A stretch of DNA of 64,000 nucleotides, taken from NCBI RefSeq assembly GCF_000090795.2, contig NW_003546250.1, forward strand, positions 124,001-188,000, read 5' to 3'. The position numbers were made by a program, and so were the translations under genes. Shown here piece after piece: positions 13,248 through 34,179 of the stretch. The DNA is from Amphimedon queenslandica. Taxonomy: Eukaryota; Porifera; Demospongiae; Haplosclerida; Niphatidae. Position 1 is the first letter of the stretch. Every line of letters starts with the position of its first letter. The notes below the pieces were generated by a model. It ran no database searches. It saw nothing but the letters and a program-made list of their open reading frames with translations, and was not told where the DNA came from.

Positions 13248-14207
13248 ATGTCTGCTGAATTGAGTGTCCCTCAATCATTAGTAGGAGCTGCAGCTGGAGC
13301 CGTGACCTTTCCTGTAGTACTAGGGATCAATCAGCTACTGGTATTAAAGCCATTACGTTTAGCTACTCACCTACCAGCTCTAGTGGTGGCTACAATAGGT
13401 GGTATATCAATTACATCAGCTGCAATCTCGGCTTCATGTGCTGTAGTTACCGCCTATTCATTAGCGGGACCATTTGTGGCACCTTTAACAAGAGACACTT
13501 CAAACCACATGAGACTCAATGTCCCTGAATTATTGACGTCTTCTCTTGTCAGTGTAGCTTTGTTTAGGTCACTAGGCGGTAAATTTTGTTCTGTTGTTCC
13601 AAGCCATTTGGCTAATCCTGGTGCTTTTGCTCGCCAGTGGATACCGGCTTATTCAAATAAATACGCTACTTCTTCAGAGAAGGTCCTTATACAAGAGATA
13701 GGCAAGAAGTATGGCTGCCACACTTGTGGTAAAAGACAGTCTGTGACTAAGTTTGTTTGTGATCATCAGCCACCCACTAGTACTCTGCCTCATGGCGGAG
13801 GAGTCCAGCGGTTTTATCCTCAGTGTGACAAGTGCTCTGGTCTTCAAGGTGGCTTAGTCACTAATAATAAACCCAATCCTAAATCATTAGTAACTCATAT
13901 TACTTCGCTAAGAGCCTATCATTTCTTTCTACCTGTTCCTCTTGCTTTTGGATACCTCAAGTCTTTGTCTCCCATTGAAACACGTGTCATTACAAAAGAG
14001 ATCATTAATGAAAGGGATATTGTTGTATCCAGTGGCAACAGCAGTGACCTAGAATTGAAGAAGAAGGTAGAGATTAGTCCTGGAGACTTTCCACTGCTCA
14101 TCATTTGGAATAAAGTTGTTTCATTCTTTCTTTCTCTTCCTCCTATCACTCAATTTCATTTAACTTTGTGGACATTTTCTATTCTTGCTGCTCTTGGTAG
14201 CACTTGA
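13248..14207 (+). CDS. Intronless membrane protein with treble-clef/HNH-like cysteine cluster, unknown function
   Basis: The single open frame gives 319 aa from ATG 13248-13250; the frame is open upstream too, but that ATG is the first in it. The N-terminal half has several hydrophobic stretches (LVGAAAGAVTFPVVLGINQL, ALVVATIGGISITSAAISA, AYSLAGPFVAP) that look like membrane helices. The centre holds YGCHTCGKRQS, then FVCDHQPPT, then FYPQCDKCSGLQGG. This C-x2-C ... DHxPP ... C-x2-C pattern resembles an HNH/treble-clef zinc site. A final hydrophobic stretch (TQFHLTLWTFSILAALGS) ends the protein. I recognise the pattern but not a named gene. It sits 141 bp after spartin, convergent with the next gene. 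Confidence 0.75.
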   Translation: MSAELSVPQSLVGAAAGAVTFPVVLGINQLLVLKPLRLATHLPALVVATIGGISITSAAISASCAVVTAYSLAGPFVAPLTRDTSNHMRLNVPELLTSSLVSVALFRSLGGKFCSVVPSHLANPGAFARQWIPAYSNKYATSSEKVLIQEIGKKYGCHTCGKRQSVTKFVCDHQPPTSTLPHGGGVQRFYPQCDKCSGLQGGLVTNNKPNPKSLVTHITSLRAYHFFLPVPLAFGYLKSLSPIETRVITKEIINERDIVVSSGNSSDLELKKKVEISPGDFPLLIIWNKVVSFFLSLPPITQFHLTLWTFSILAALGST

Positions 14208-14387
14208 TGTTAAATTTCATTTTTTGTGTATTATAATAATTAGTACACGAGTAAGCACATGTTTAAAATAAACGGAAACTAGTATACTTCTCCGTGCACT
14301 GTTTTAAAAATTAAGAATTATTTTTATCAAAAAGGGAAAAGTTTTTAAAACAGCAAGATTAACACACTCAAGCAGTTAATTAAAGCA

Positions 14388-15037
14388 TCAGTATTTGTCA
14401 CAGTTAGCTGATGAGTACTGGGTACAGTTGTCATCAGAAGTAGCTTCGTTGAAACTGTACATCTTGTCAAGTCCAGCCCCAGTTACAAGATTGTGGAGAT
14501 TACAATAATTAGTACCATCATCTAGTACAGCATACCAGACCTCAGACTTGGAATACCCCTGCATATGCAATGAACACATCACTAACGACATTTAATAATC
14601 ATAACTTACATCAACTGTACACATTCCTCCATCATCAGTGAAGTCCATTTTAAGATCGTCTACATAATGATGAACTGGGGTAGTATGGGTTGCTGTAATT
14701 TCCTTTGTAGTGTTGCTTTTTAGCTGCAGTGACATGTAGAGTCAGTATTAATGCATTAAAAGTATATATATATATATAGGTACCTTGTATCCACAGAGTT
14801 CAGTATTAGGAGGACACGTGTTACTGGTCCATTTTGCAATTTGAGCAAGAATTGCAGTACTCACAGTAGTACAGTTTGTGCTCCATGTCCTGCATATTAA
14901 CAAGAATTAATGTCATTAGCTATTATATATTACACTTACCATTTGAGTTGACAGGAAGCATGTAAGGGACCTCCCTCTACTGTACCAAGAAAGAAGAAAG
15001 AGGACAAGAACAAAACGCAAATACAATAGCTCTTCAT
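14388..15037 (-). CDS. Small secreted cysteine-containing protein, 4 exons, unknown
   Basis: Exons (minus) are 14940-15037, 14784-14889, 14610-14723 and 14388-14558, in frame for 162 aa. It starts MKSYCICVLFLSSFFFLGTV, a clear signal peptide with probable cleavage near VEGG. The mature part carries about eight cysteines (CQLKW, TNC, NTCPPNTELCGYK, GGMC, NYCNLHN, NCTQYSSANCDKY) and several N-x-S/T sites, so it is probably a disulphide-bonded, glycosylated extracellular protein. No named domain is recognised. It ends KY. All introns are short with normal GT-AG ends. Confidence 0.75.
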
Positions 15038-15170
15038 TATGGTAAGGTTGACCTTTGCTGACTGGCTGTGCTGACTTGCTATGCTGACCATTACAGTTTA
15101 TGCTGTAAGCTGCTGCATGCAGCTATGAGCTAGCTAGCTAGCTGCACGTGTGAGCCACACCCTTGTTACC

Positions 15171-15522
15171 ATGACTACAGAAACAATGGCTGAAACTACA
15201 GAAGAAGCTAGTGAGACTATAACTGGATACTTGCCCTGGCCTGAGGACCTTCAAATGATATCAGAGTTTTTAGATAGGAAGGTACATCTGTTATAAATCA
15301 ATGGGATTGGACTGTATCTATTAATAGGATGCACTGATTGAAGAACACTCTCAATTTGTTGAAACACACCCAGAACTTGGTGCTATTCTAGCTGACTTCT
15401 TACAGTCTCTTCTGATACACAAACCTGATGATGTGTATGGATTTGCTTATGATTTCTTTGCTCCGTATTCTCCTATTTTACCTCCAGAACCTTCTCACTT
15501 ATCATCCAAAAGCTCCACCTAG
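15171..15522 (+). CDS. RIIa-fold (dimerisation/docking) domain protein, RIIAD1/CATIP-like
   Basis: Two exons, 15171-15281 and 15328-15522, give 101 aa. The core reads HPELGAILADFLQSLLIHKP followed by DDVYGFAYDFFAPY, which matches the two-helix RIIa pattern (L-x3-L...KP-x-D-x3-F-A-x2-FF) seen in PKA regulatory subunits, ropporin, RIIAD1 and the end of CATIP. Such proteins dock to AKAP-type helices, often in cilia and flagella. The N-terminus is acidic and threonine-rich, and the tail is P/S-rich. Which of the small RIIa proteins it is orthologous to cannot be settled by eye. Confidence 0.7.
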
Positions 15523-15745
15523 ACCATAAACATAATTAATTATTATTATTATTATTATTATTGATGATGATTATAAAACTAAGCGAGTGTAAAATTTGCC
15601 AGGCTGTGCAAGCCCAAAGCAAGCTCTAAACGCCAACGGCTAAAGTAAGCAGAGCAGACTACTACTGAGTGCAGTAGAGAGTGCTAAAGTTATGTAAGAA
15701 TGGTTCTCTTAGGCCAGCCCTTTTACATTCATTTTGTAGATTACA

Positions 15746-17035
15746 ATGTCTCATTACATCATTGAACATGGTGTGGAAATTACCACCAGAGTATTTATAG
15801 GAAATATTCCCTACAATGTAAGTGCCTGTTATTCCCTGCATGTTTAATAGACTATACTAATTTGTAACCAGTCGTGTATCATAAACAATATTCTGTCTTC
15901 ATGTGTTTGTTATTGGTAGACTAATGAAACCGAGTTAAAAGATTTCTTTTCTCAGTATGGTACAATCAAAGATTGCAACATTGTAACAGACCGTAAGGGA
16001 ATTTCAAAAGGGTATGACATGTAATGCACATCAATATAATACTAGCCAAGCAGAGCCTGCCTGACTCATACAGCATGTATATATATATACCATGACAATG
16101 TGACTGTCATTTAGGTGCTAATGTGTTATTAACATATCCAATGATGAGTCATTCTTCTAACTGTACTCCATTATTAATGCTTTCCATTCATTCATAGTCT
16201 ACAGTGATCTGTTTATATGCATGTTTTATTCATCTAAAGGTATGGATTTGTTACTTTTAAAGATGAAGTCATAGCAAAGAAGGTCCTACAGATGGTAAGT
16301 TGACACTAACTGAACTTCATAAAGTCACTATCAATGTGCTAATTGCTAGTGCTTGCATTTGCACATTGCAAGCTCAGGTATGGCACTAACCTCTGTTGTT
16401 TTAGTTGAGGTTGAGGAGGGAGGGTGTGTGGTTCCCTCAAAGACAACTGGCGGCAATTAGCTCCATTACTATGGCTTCTTCATTATTCATTGTTTCATTG
16501 ATTAGTTAATCTCTTTTAGGCAAAGGTAGAGTTTAATCACAAGACACTTAATATTTGTAGAGCCATTCGTAAAAAGGTAACAATGAATCTCTCAACATGC
16601 CAAACTTTAATTAATGATTATAGAACACAGGTCAATATAAATATAATGGAAGTAATGCAGGTATTATTGGACTATACACTTTATTGTATAAAATGTATTT
16701 ATATTATATAATATCATTCATCATAAAGTATTGTGTTAATAGAGTATATTCAAGCTGAATCTAATCCTGTATCCATAATTAACTATCAAGGTAGAAACTT
16801 CTATTATAACAATGGTATTTTAGAGCCGTTAAACAATGAATTGCACCAAACTGGGATAGTAAGTGACTCAGTTTAATCATTGTTAGTAATTGTTCAATAG
16901 ATGCTGTATAGCGCTGTGGTACTCCCTCATCCTCCACAATTTTCTCCTTCGGTTCCACAATATCTTCCTTCTCCTCCTCAAATTCCACCTGCTCTCCCTG
17001 TGCCACAATACAGCAGCCCATGCTTCTTTCAATAA
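15746..17035 (+). CDS. BOLL: BOULE/DAZL-like RNA-binding protein, 7 exons
   Basis: Exons are 15746-15817, 15920-16011, 16240-16294, 16520-16576, 16624-16660, 16743-16858 and 16901-17035, in frame for 187 aa. One RRM spans residues about 12-95: RNP2 is RVFIGNIPYN, then TNETELKDFFSQYGTIKDCN and IVTDRKGISKG, and RNP1 is YGFVTF. After the RRM comes NICRAIRKK, matching the AIRKQ signature that ends the RRM in DAZ-family proteins. The C-terminus is rich in P, Q and Y (HPPQFSPSVPQYLPSPPQ, VPQYSSP), as in BOULE. The family controls translation in germ cells. Other single-RRM proteins remain possible, so the symbol is tentative. Confidence 0.65.
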
Positions 17036-17148
17036 TTGTATAATAATAATAATTAACAATGTCTCAATAATGATGAATTCTTTTTACCAACAATAAGTTA
17101 ATAACACAATAGTGATAATTACAAGTTAATATTGTTAAAAGTTATTAA

Positions 17149-22603
<5,455 letters not shown>

Positions 22604-22757
22604 GTATTATCATTATTATTATTATTATTATTAATATTATTATTATTATTATTATTATTACTTTTTATTATTTCAATTATTCCGCTGTTACAACAGTGCT
22701 TTGAGAGGCAAATTATATTTAAAAACTTCACACAAAAACTACAAAAAATTTTGATAT
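22604..22757. other. Convergent spacer with (ATT)n microsatellite
   Basis: 154 bp between the CUL2 stop and the GTPase stop; an ATT-rich run occupies about 22611-22662. Nothing else is seen. Confidence 0.6.
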
Positions 22758-25700
22758 TTAAACAGAGTATTGGCTTAAATTTAAATCTGAGGCGTCCAAT
22801 TCGGTTTCCTCTTCTTTCCCAAAAGCTTTGACTAGCTCAAGGTTGACTTCATTTTTCAGCTGTTGCATGGTGTAATTACAATTAATTAAATAATTGAGTT
22901 CTTTGCACGTCTGCTGCAACTTTCTCAACACTTCCTGAATTTCTGTCTCTTTCTACATCAAACAAGACATACTGTAGAGCAGTCACTCTGCTGCTAGTAC
23001 ATACCTTGGAGCTCAGTTCAGCCATTAGCGTCAGACAATTCTCTTCATATTCTTGTAGCACTGCCTTCACATGCTGTGAGTATGTATTGTAATAGCACTG
23101 TGGTGTGTGTAAAGAATAATTGAGAATAATTATTTTCAAAAATACCTCCACTATTTCTTTCTTTAAAGTAACTTCCAAGTATCTAATGCACTCGTCAATG
23201 CATTTTTTATTTCGCAGATACTGTATAGCTGAGACTACATCTCCCCTCCTTTTAGTGTGAAATAATGTAAATGTCAGACCTGGTCCAGCATTTACCTCAT
23301 TGTGTGGGTTTCTTTTGCATCTTCTTGACCAAATTTTGCTTTAATCCAAACCACCATTCTTCCTAGCCAGCCTAGCTTCAGTTTCCTATTGTATGCAATA
23401 ATTCTACTAATCCTTTTTTTCATGCAGTGCATGTGCATGTCTCTAATTACTTGATTTCAGCTTTCTCTCTAAGTTGATTCAGAGTCACTTCATGATGTGT
23501 TAAAATGTCTTGAATCTCATCTGGTCTTGGTGCTTTGTAAACATGTGCTGTGTGTCATAATAATAACAATTATAATGAAACAATAATATTGAAATATTTT
23601 ACCTTCATTTTGTTGTCTGTGAAGCATTTTCGTGTTAAAAAAGTTGAGGGCGTATTGATACAATTGTTTCTTATTTTCTCCAAATTCTTCCAGTGGAATT
23701 GCTGCCGGTACACACACAAAACGAACTGTCTCTAGATAATCATTTATTCTGCTTTCTAATTCAACTATGAAACTCTGCAGATCTAAATAGCATCATTCCA
23801 TCATTAACTCAATCAGTTTGAATTCTTACTTAGTTTGAATTCAAGTACACGATACACTTTAGACATCACTGTGTTTGGTAGATCTTTATGAGTATCATCA
23901 AGAGTAGTATCATCATCATCTTCACCGTCTTCAACTTCTCCTCCCTCTACTTCTCTTTCACTTTCTCTTGCTCTCTCTTCACTTTCATCTCCTACTAGTA
24001 ATGGTTCACTACCTTCTTCTTTCTCTCCATATTGAGGTGCTGAGCATTTCTGAAGGCACGTGCTTTGAAACGTATCTAGTAGCTCATTAGCAATTCCTAG
24101 CATACGCTGCTTTGGCTCCTGCAACAAAGGAATGTCTGAAATATATTGTACTGTTAACATATTGTAACTCCTTTACTTTTGTGTCTTGATCATAGGCTGC
24201 CTCCAATATTGATCTGAATAATAGCAACTGTGTTTCAATGTCATTAAACAGTTTCACTGCTTCATTCCACATTGCCTGCTGTACTTCCATTTCACATACC
24301 AGTTCTATTTAACTGACAATGGTACTAGTTGTATCAACATGTAGCACTATACCATCAGCTTTTCTTTTCAGCTCTTGTTGATAGAGATCAGAGGTGTTGA
24401 TGCATACTTTAGAGCAGTGAAGTGCATCTGAATATTTGCTCTTCTGCAGTACTGGCTCACTGAACTGAGCTACCATTCTTAGCCTATAGACACATTACAC
24501 AAATCACCAGTTAATAATTCACTAACCATTCCTCAATTGTTTGTATCCCACTAGCCTTTTCAATGAAATCTTTTGAATTCACTTTTCTGTCTCTTCTAAT
24601 GTCCAATGTTCTTTCAAATTTCTTCCTCCACGAGTGAAGGTCCTCCATTCCATCAAGATCATCAAGAGGTATCAATCTAGAGCAAGATGCCCACAGAGCT
24701 ACAGCTGGTATGACGAGACTCTCTGGTATGACTATCTTGATATCGTTCTTCATCATGTGCCTCACGTTGTTTTGTATTTGTGTCAGGCTGGTTATCTTTC
24801 GGCCTGATCTGCTACCCGGAGCTCGCTCTATAGCACGATCAAGAAGATTAGCAACAGTAATGAGTCGTCCATCCTTATATACCTCTGAATGAGATAATCA
24901 TCATAAGTATAAAATGCTCATAATCTCACCAGTGTCTTTATTCTGTAATAGTTCAAGTGCCTCTACATCCAATAGATCTCTTAGTTTATTGCAGTCCAGT
25001 ATGTAGATGTAAGCAGAGCAGTTCAGGAGAGCTGTTTCTGCCAGATCAGCAATATTGTTGGTAGCTTTAGAGCCAACTGCCTCTCCAAGACCAGGAGTGT
25101 CTTGCAGTACCAGATTAATAGCTGATTTCTCATTTGATAATGCTGGGATGTTAGTCACTATAGTGTAATACTGTTGAGCAGCCTGCATGCATGTACATAT
25201 TGATAATAATCCATTTATAAATTATCAAGTATTAGTATACTTTTGTGTGTCTTGCTTTTGTGTTGATTTCAGCTAGTTTCTCTTGTATATCAAAGGAACG
25301 TGTTGCAATGACTACTCCCAATTCATTCTGCAGTTGAGGACAATTCTACATATACAGTACATGATAGAACAGTTGGAGTATTATGTATTACCAATCCTTT
25401 CCCATGTTGAGGGTCAGTATCACAGAGTCCACTGTGCATTGAACTACTGTGTCTTATGCTAACTATAACTGATGTCTCTGGATTGCATTGGTCAGTAGGG
25501 AAAAACCTATAAAGAGTAAAGGCACTTTAGATGTACAGTACTTTATCAATATCAAAGAGGATAATGACAATAATGATGATTATTACTCTGAGTATGTCAG
25601 TGCATTTAATAAAGTGCTTTTTCCACATTTTATCCTCCCCAGAACTCCAATGGTTATTGTTGGACTCTTCACTTTACTAAGACCTAACCGAAGATGCTTA

Positions 25701-26081
25701 TCCAAGTTCTTGTCTTTGTAGTTTTTGTTAAACTCTTTCATTCTATATAGTAGCTTCTATACTTGCATATACATTAATAGTATCATTGTTATTTTTTTAT
25801 TTTTACTTTACAAATTTGATCTCCATCTCCCTGGAAATCTTCTTTGTGTATGATTGCTGTTTTATCGAGCGACGAGAATCTTTCATAAAGTAAAGTCAAG
25901 CTCCTCTCTCTCAGTGTATTGACATCTGTACAACAACAATGACAAATAAAATAAAATTAATGATGTCATATTGTTCACTCCTTCAATAAGTACTCAGCTA
26001 CTCATATTGCCGGCACAGATACGATGACGTACCAGCAATTGCTGTTTCCACTGCTTCATTAAACGATTGAAGTCTTGACAT
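22758..26081 (-). CDS. Dynamin-like large GTPase, about 16 exons, not assigned to a named gene
   Basis: Spliced by eye, this encodes roughly 870 aa from ATG 26079-26081 (MSRLQSFNEAVETAIA). The G domain comes early: P-loop GRIKCGKSTLLNAL (near 25613-25640), a switch-I-like FFPTDQCNPETSVIV, G3 VLQDTPGLGEAVG (near 25090), and YIYILDCNKLRD, where NKL sits at the G4 place. After the G domain the protein is mainly long charged helices (EDLHSWRKKFERTLDIRRDR, EVQQAMWNEAVKLFNDIETQ) with an acidic low-complexity insert near 23900-24010. It ends with further helical segments to ASDLNLSQYSV. The PTD-x4-PETS switch resembles bacterial and eukaryotic dynamin-like proteins that remodel membranes; no human orthologue comes to mind. 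The intron near 24302-24349 is about 48 bp and is required to skip an in-frame TAA. Confidence 0.7.
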
Positions 26082-26439
26082 ATCAATGGTTGACGTGTGC
26101 TGTGTGTTTGATTGCAGCATTCCTTGTACAGCTGCAACTCTTAGCTGCTTCCTTGGTAGCTCTTCTTCTACCAGTGCTGAACTGTATAAACAAACATTAT
26201 ATCCACCATTCTCACCATTCTGCTGTGTTTTTACTTGTCATGGAATGGGGTTGCCATCTTTGCAAGGCAGCAACTAAAGGGCTGTTCTTTTCATCAAGTT
26301 TCACTGTTTTTACAATTGTTCATGTGACTACTATGATAGATAACTGCCTTTGGAGTAAAATCTCTGAATATTACCGTATTAGATCTAATTATCTGCTGAG
26401 CTCAGAGCAAAACAAAGTAAAATTGAAGGTGTCATACTC
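26082..26439. other. Divergent spacer between the GTPase and TUSC2
   Basis: 358 bp, presumably promoters and 5' leaders of both genes. Open frames here on either strand are short and have no recognisable similarity. Confidence 0.4.
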
Positions 26440-26862
26440 ATGGGTGGCTTGTTGTCTGGCAAGAAAGAAGACGATAAAAGTGGAGGAGAGGGAGAGAGAG
26501 GGAAGAATGCGGTCGTGAGGCCTCCCTTTAAGTGTAATCCATACGTACTCAAAAGAACCAGGTGCAATCAGTAAAGAGTGTGACGGAATTATTAGTGTCT
26601 TTTGTACAGTTCACAGTATTTTGATGAAGATGGAGATTTAGCTCATTCTTTTTATGAAGAATGTCGAGTAATACCTGGAGAAGGTCCTATTAGAAGGACA
26701 ATGAGACTATTGAGCCACAATGGGATAAGACCACAGGTTACAGTAATACCTTAGTAATAATGATAGTCTTTCCTTTGCTCAATATAGGGAGAAGTTGCCT
26801 TGTGTCACCCAAGACTTCATGTGGACTTGCCTATCATATTAATGGAAAATGCAGATCTATAG
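26440..26862 (+). CDS. TUSC2: Tumour suppressor candidate 2 (FUS1) orthologue, 3 exons
   Basis: Exons 26440-26561, 26610-26736 and 26788-26862 give 107 aa (human 110). The start MGGLLSGKK fits an N-myristoylation signal (G2, S6), as in human FUS1. The conserved block reads SQYFDEDGDLAHSFYEEC, then a basic segment RRTMRLLSHNGIRPQGEVAL and the end CHPRLHVDLPIIL. FUS1 is a mitochondrial/calcium-handling protein. The ATG lies 358 bp from the divergent GTPase gene; the spacer holds no recognisable gene. Confidence 0.93.
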
Positions 26863-27349
26863 ACCGAATGCAAAACCTCTTGTAAATATTTAATTGTTTT
26901 TTATCATTGATTTTATTATTGTGATCATTATTAAAATAATTTTTTCAACTGAGCCACTCCCACTATTAATTAAATATTCATATTTTAGAAGCTCCGCCTG
27001 TCAGTTAATTGCTCTACAAGCCACACCTACCAATAGGCAATAGACCTCTTTGGGTGAGAATGAATTACGTCAAAGAATGATATACGGTAAGGGGCGTGAC
27101 TGAGCCTGGCTGACTCTGAAATAATTTTCGTGGACGGCAACTTTCTATGGAGTATGAATGGGCTAATGCAGAAAGCAAGCTCTATTAAAGAATATGCTTC
27201 ATATTGCACCAAATCTCTTTTAGGAGATGCTTAGCAGCGACCATTCTTTCCTCCAACCAGCTTTTGTAGCTTGAAAATGCTCCATGCCAACGAAAAGAAT
27301 CAGTTTTGCCTTTTCTTCATTCATCCTCCATTGAATCTTGCCGTCCAAA
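26863..27349. other. Intergenic spacer TUSC2-USP19
   Basis: 487 bp with AT-rich stretches near 26890-26990 (likely the TUSC2 3' end) and a more balanced stretch at 27030-27340 that precedes the USP19 start. No gene is seen. Confidence 0.4.
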
Positions 27350-32249
<4,900 letters not shown>

Positions 32250-32411
32250 TAGTTATTATTATTTAAAATTATTATTGTTTTATTTGTTAAAATAACCAAA
32301 TTTACCAAAATTAATTAACAAATTAAATGGGCGTGGTCAAACACACCCATTTTGCTCTAGTGTTAATGTTGGCGGCAATTTCCCGCCAAAGTGGGCGACA
32401 GGCCGAGCAGC

Positions 32412-34130
32412 ATGACTGAAGTCAAAGTCGAGTCTCTCTCCTCCTCAGTGTCCCTCATACTGTCCGAGGAGTCTTCAGTCACTGATAAGCAGAATGCTTA
32501 TTCTCTGTTGTCAAGGTAGACAGTGACCCCATTGTACCTTTACCTTCATGGCTTCATCTCCCCATCTTTCCCAGCACTCTTAAGACTGTTAGTTCTAACG
32601 TGATCGTTCCCGAGGAGATATCCTCCCGCCATTTAGAACTACTGGAGGCCAGTCTCCATTATATCGAGAAAGGCTCACCTCTCACTTTAGCATCTTTACA
32701 ACTGTTGGGCTATATTCTATTTAATGAGCACCTTGTCAAGTAATTATTAATTTTATAATTAAATTTTTATTTTATTATTTTTTAGGTCTCTCGATGGCGA
32801 CGTAGTAAAGAGGATATTGAAAGGTATTTGTGGGTTTGGTTAGAGGTGTGGTGACCACTCCCCTTTAGTTATTCTAGATGTGATTCGTTCCGAGTCTTGT
32901 TCCAAAGTCGTCTGTACAAGGGCCTTATGGTGCCTCTCCAGCCAAAATATTGACAGACACACTATGAATAAAAATGTAACATTAATTATTACCTTGTGGG
33001 CGTTGTTGTTAATTAACTGATAGATATTTGATGTTCTGAGGGTCGTTCGGGCTCTTAAAGGTACTCACCTTATCCAGGCATCAAGCGTCACTTCAGAAAT
33101 ACTCGGGATTTTGAATAAGTAATAATAATAATAATAATAATAACAGTCACACTTATTATTGTGATCCTCATCCCTCTCTCTCTCCCCCTCAGGTTAAAGC
33201 TGCAGTGCAGTAAGAAGTTCAATGAGTTGGTTCATATTTGGTATGAGCCACTCCTACTGGTTTATTTCAGTAAAAATGTTAAAGTAAGCATCTACTGTAC
33301 ATTGCTGTCTTATGATTAATTGTTTTATTAATTTATTGTTGTTGTTATTATTGTTGTTATTAATTTATTGTTGTTGTTATTATTGTTTTATTAATTTATT
33401 GTTGTTGTTATTATTATTGTTAGGCTCAGCAAAGAGGTATTGAGATATTAATTGAAATGGAAGAAATTATAAAAAATAGTAAAGAACTTAATATATGGCT
33501 CCACACTGAAGTCAAGAATGTAAAATATGTTAATCGTTATCTTTGTTGTGTTAATTGTTGTTATACTCTAGACTCTCATCCATCAGATGCTGGCGTCAAA
33601 GGTTATTGATTGGTCACTTTTATTGAAAATATGGTGCCACTTTGTCAGAATATTAGGAAAAGTATTTATTTATTTATTTCTTTATTTATTTATTTATTTA
33701 TTTAATTTTTAGACTCTTCGTAGATCAAGTACTTTACTTAACGAAATGTTAAAGATTCCTGAAAGAGTTAGCCACACCCACACCCCACCCACTTGTAATC
33801 CTCTCCTTATAGGGATTCAAGAACAGTTCACCAGCTGTTCAAATTAACACCTACGTCTCATGGAAAGAACTCATACTAGACTTCTCACTTGATTCAAGTA
33901 TATAATAATTATAATAATTATATTTGTTTATTTGTTTGATTATTGTTTGTTTATTTGTTTGTTTGTTTGTTTATTGGTAGATGTTATAACTAATGAAAAG
34001 AAAATGAAGTGTCTACTCTTTCCTTTTGTGGTAATATTATTATTATTATTATTATTGTTTTTGTTGTTATTGTTCTTATTAATATTATTATTGTTGTTGT
34101 TGTTGTTGTTGTTATTATTGTTCTTATTAA

Positions 34131-34179
<49 letters not shown>

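Noticed and set aside
24295-24360. In-frame TAA in the dynamin-like GTPase
   Set aside because: A 48-nt intron with gtatag donor and aatag acceptor removes it and keeps the frame; introns of this size are common here.
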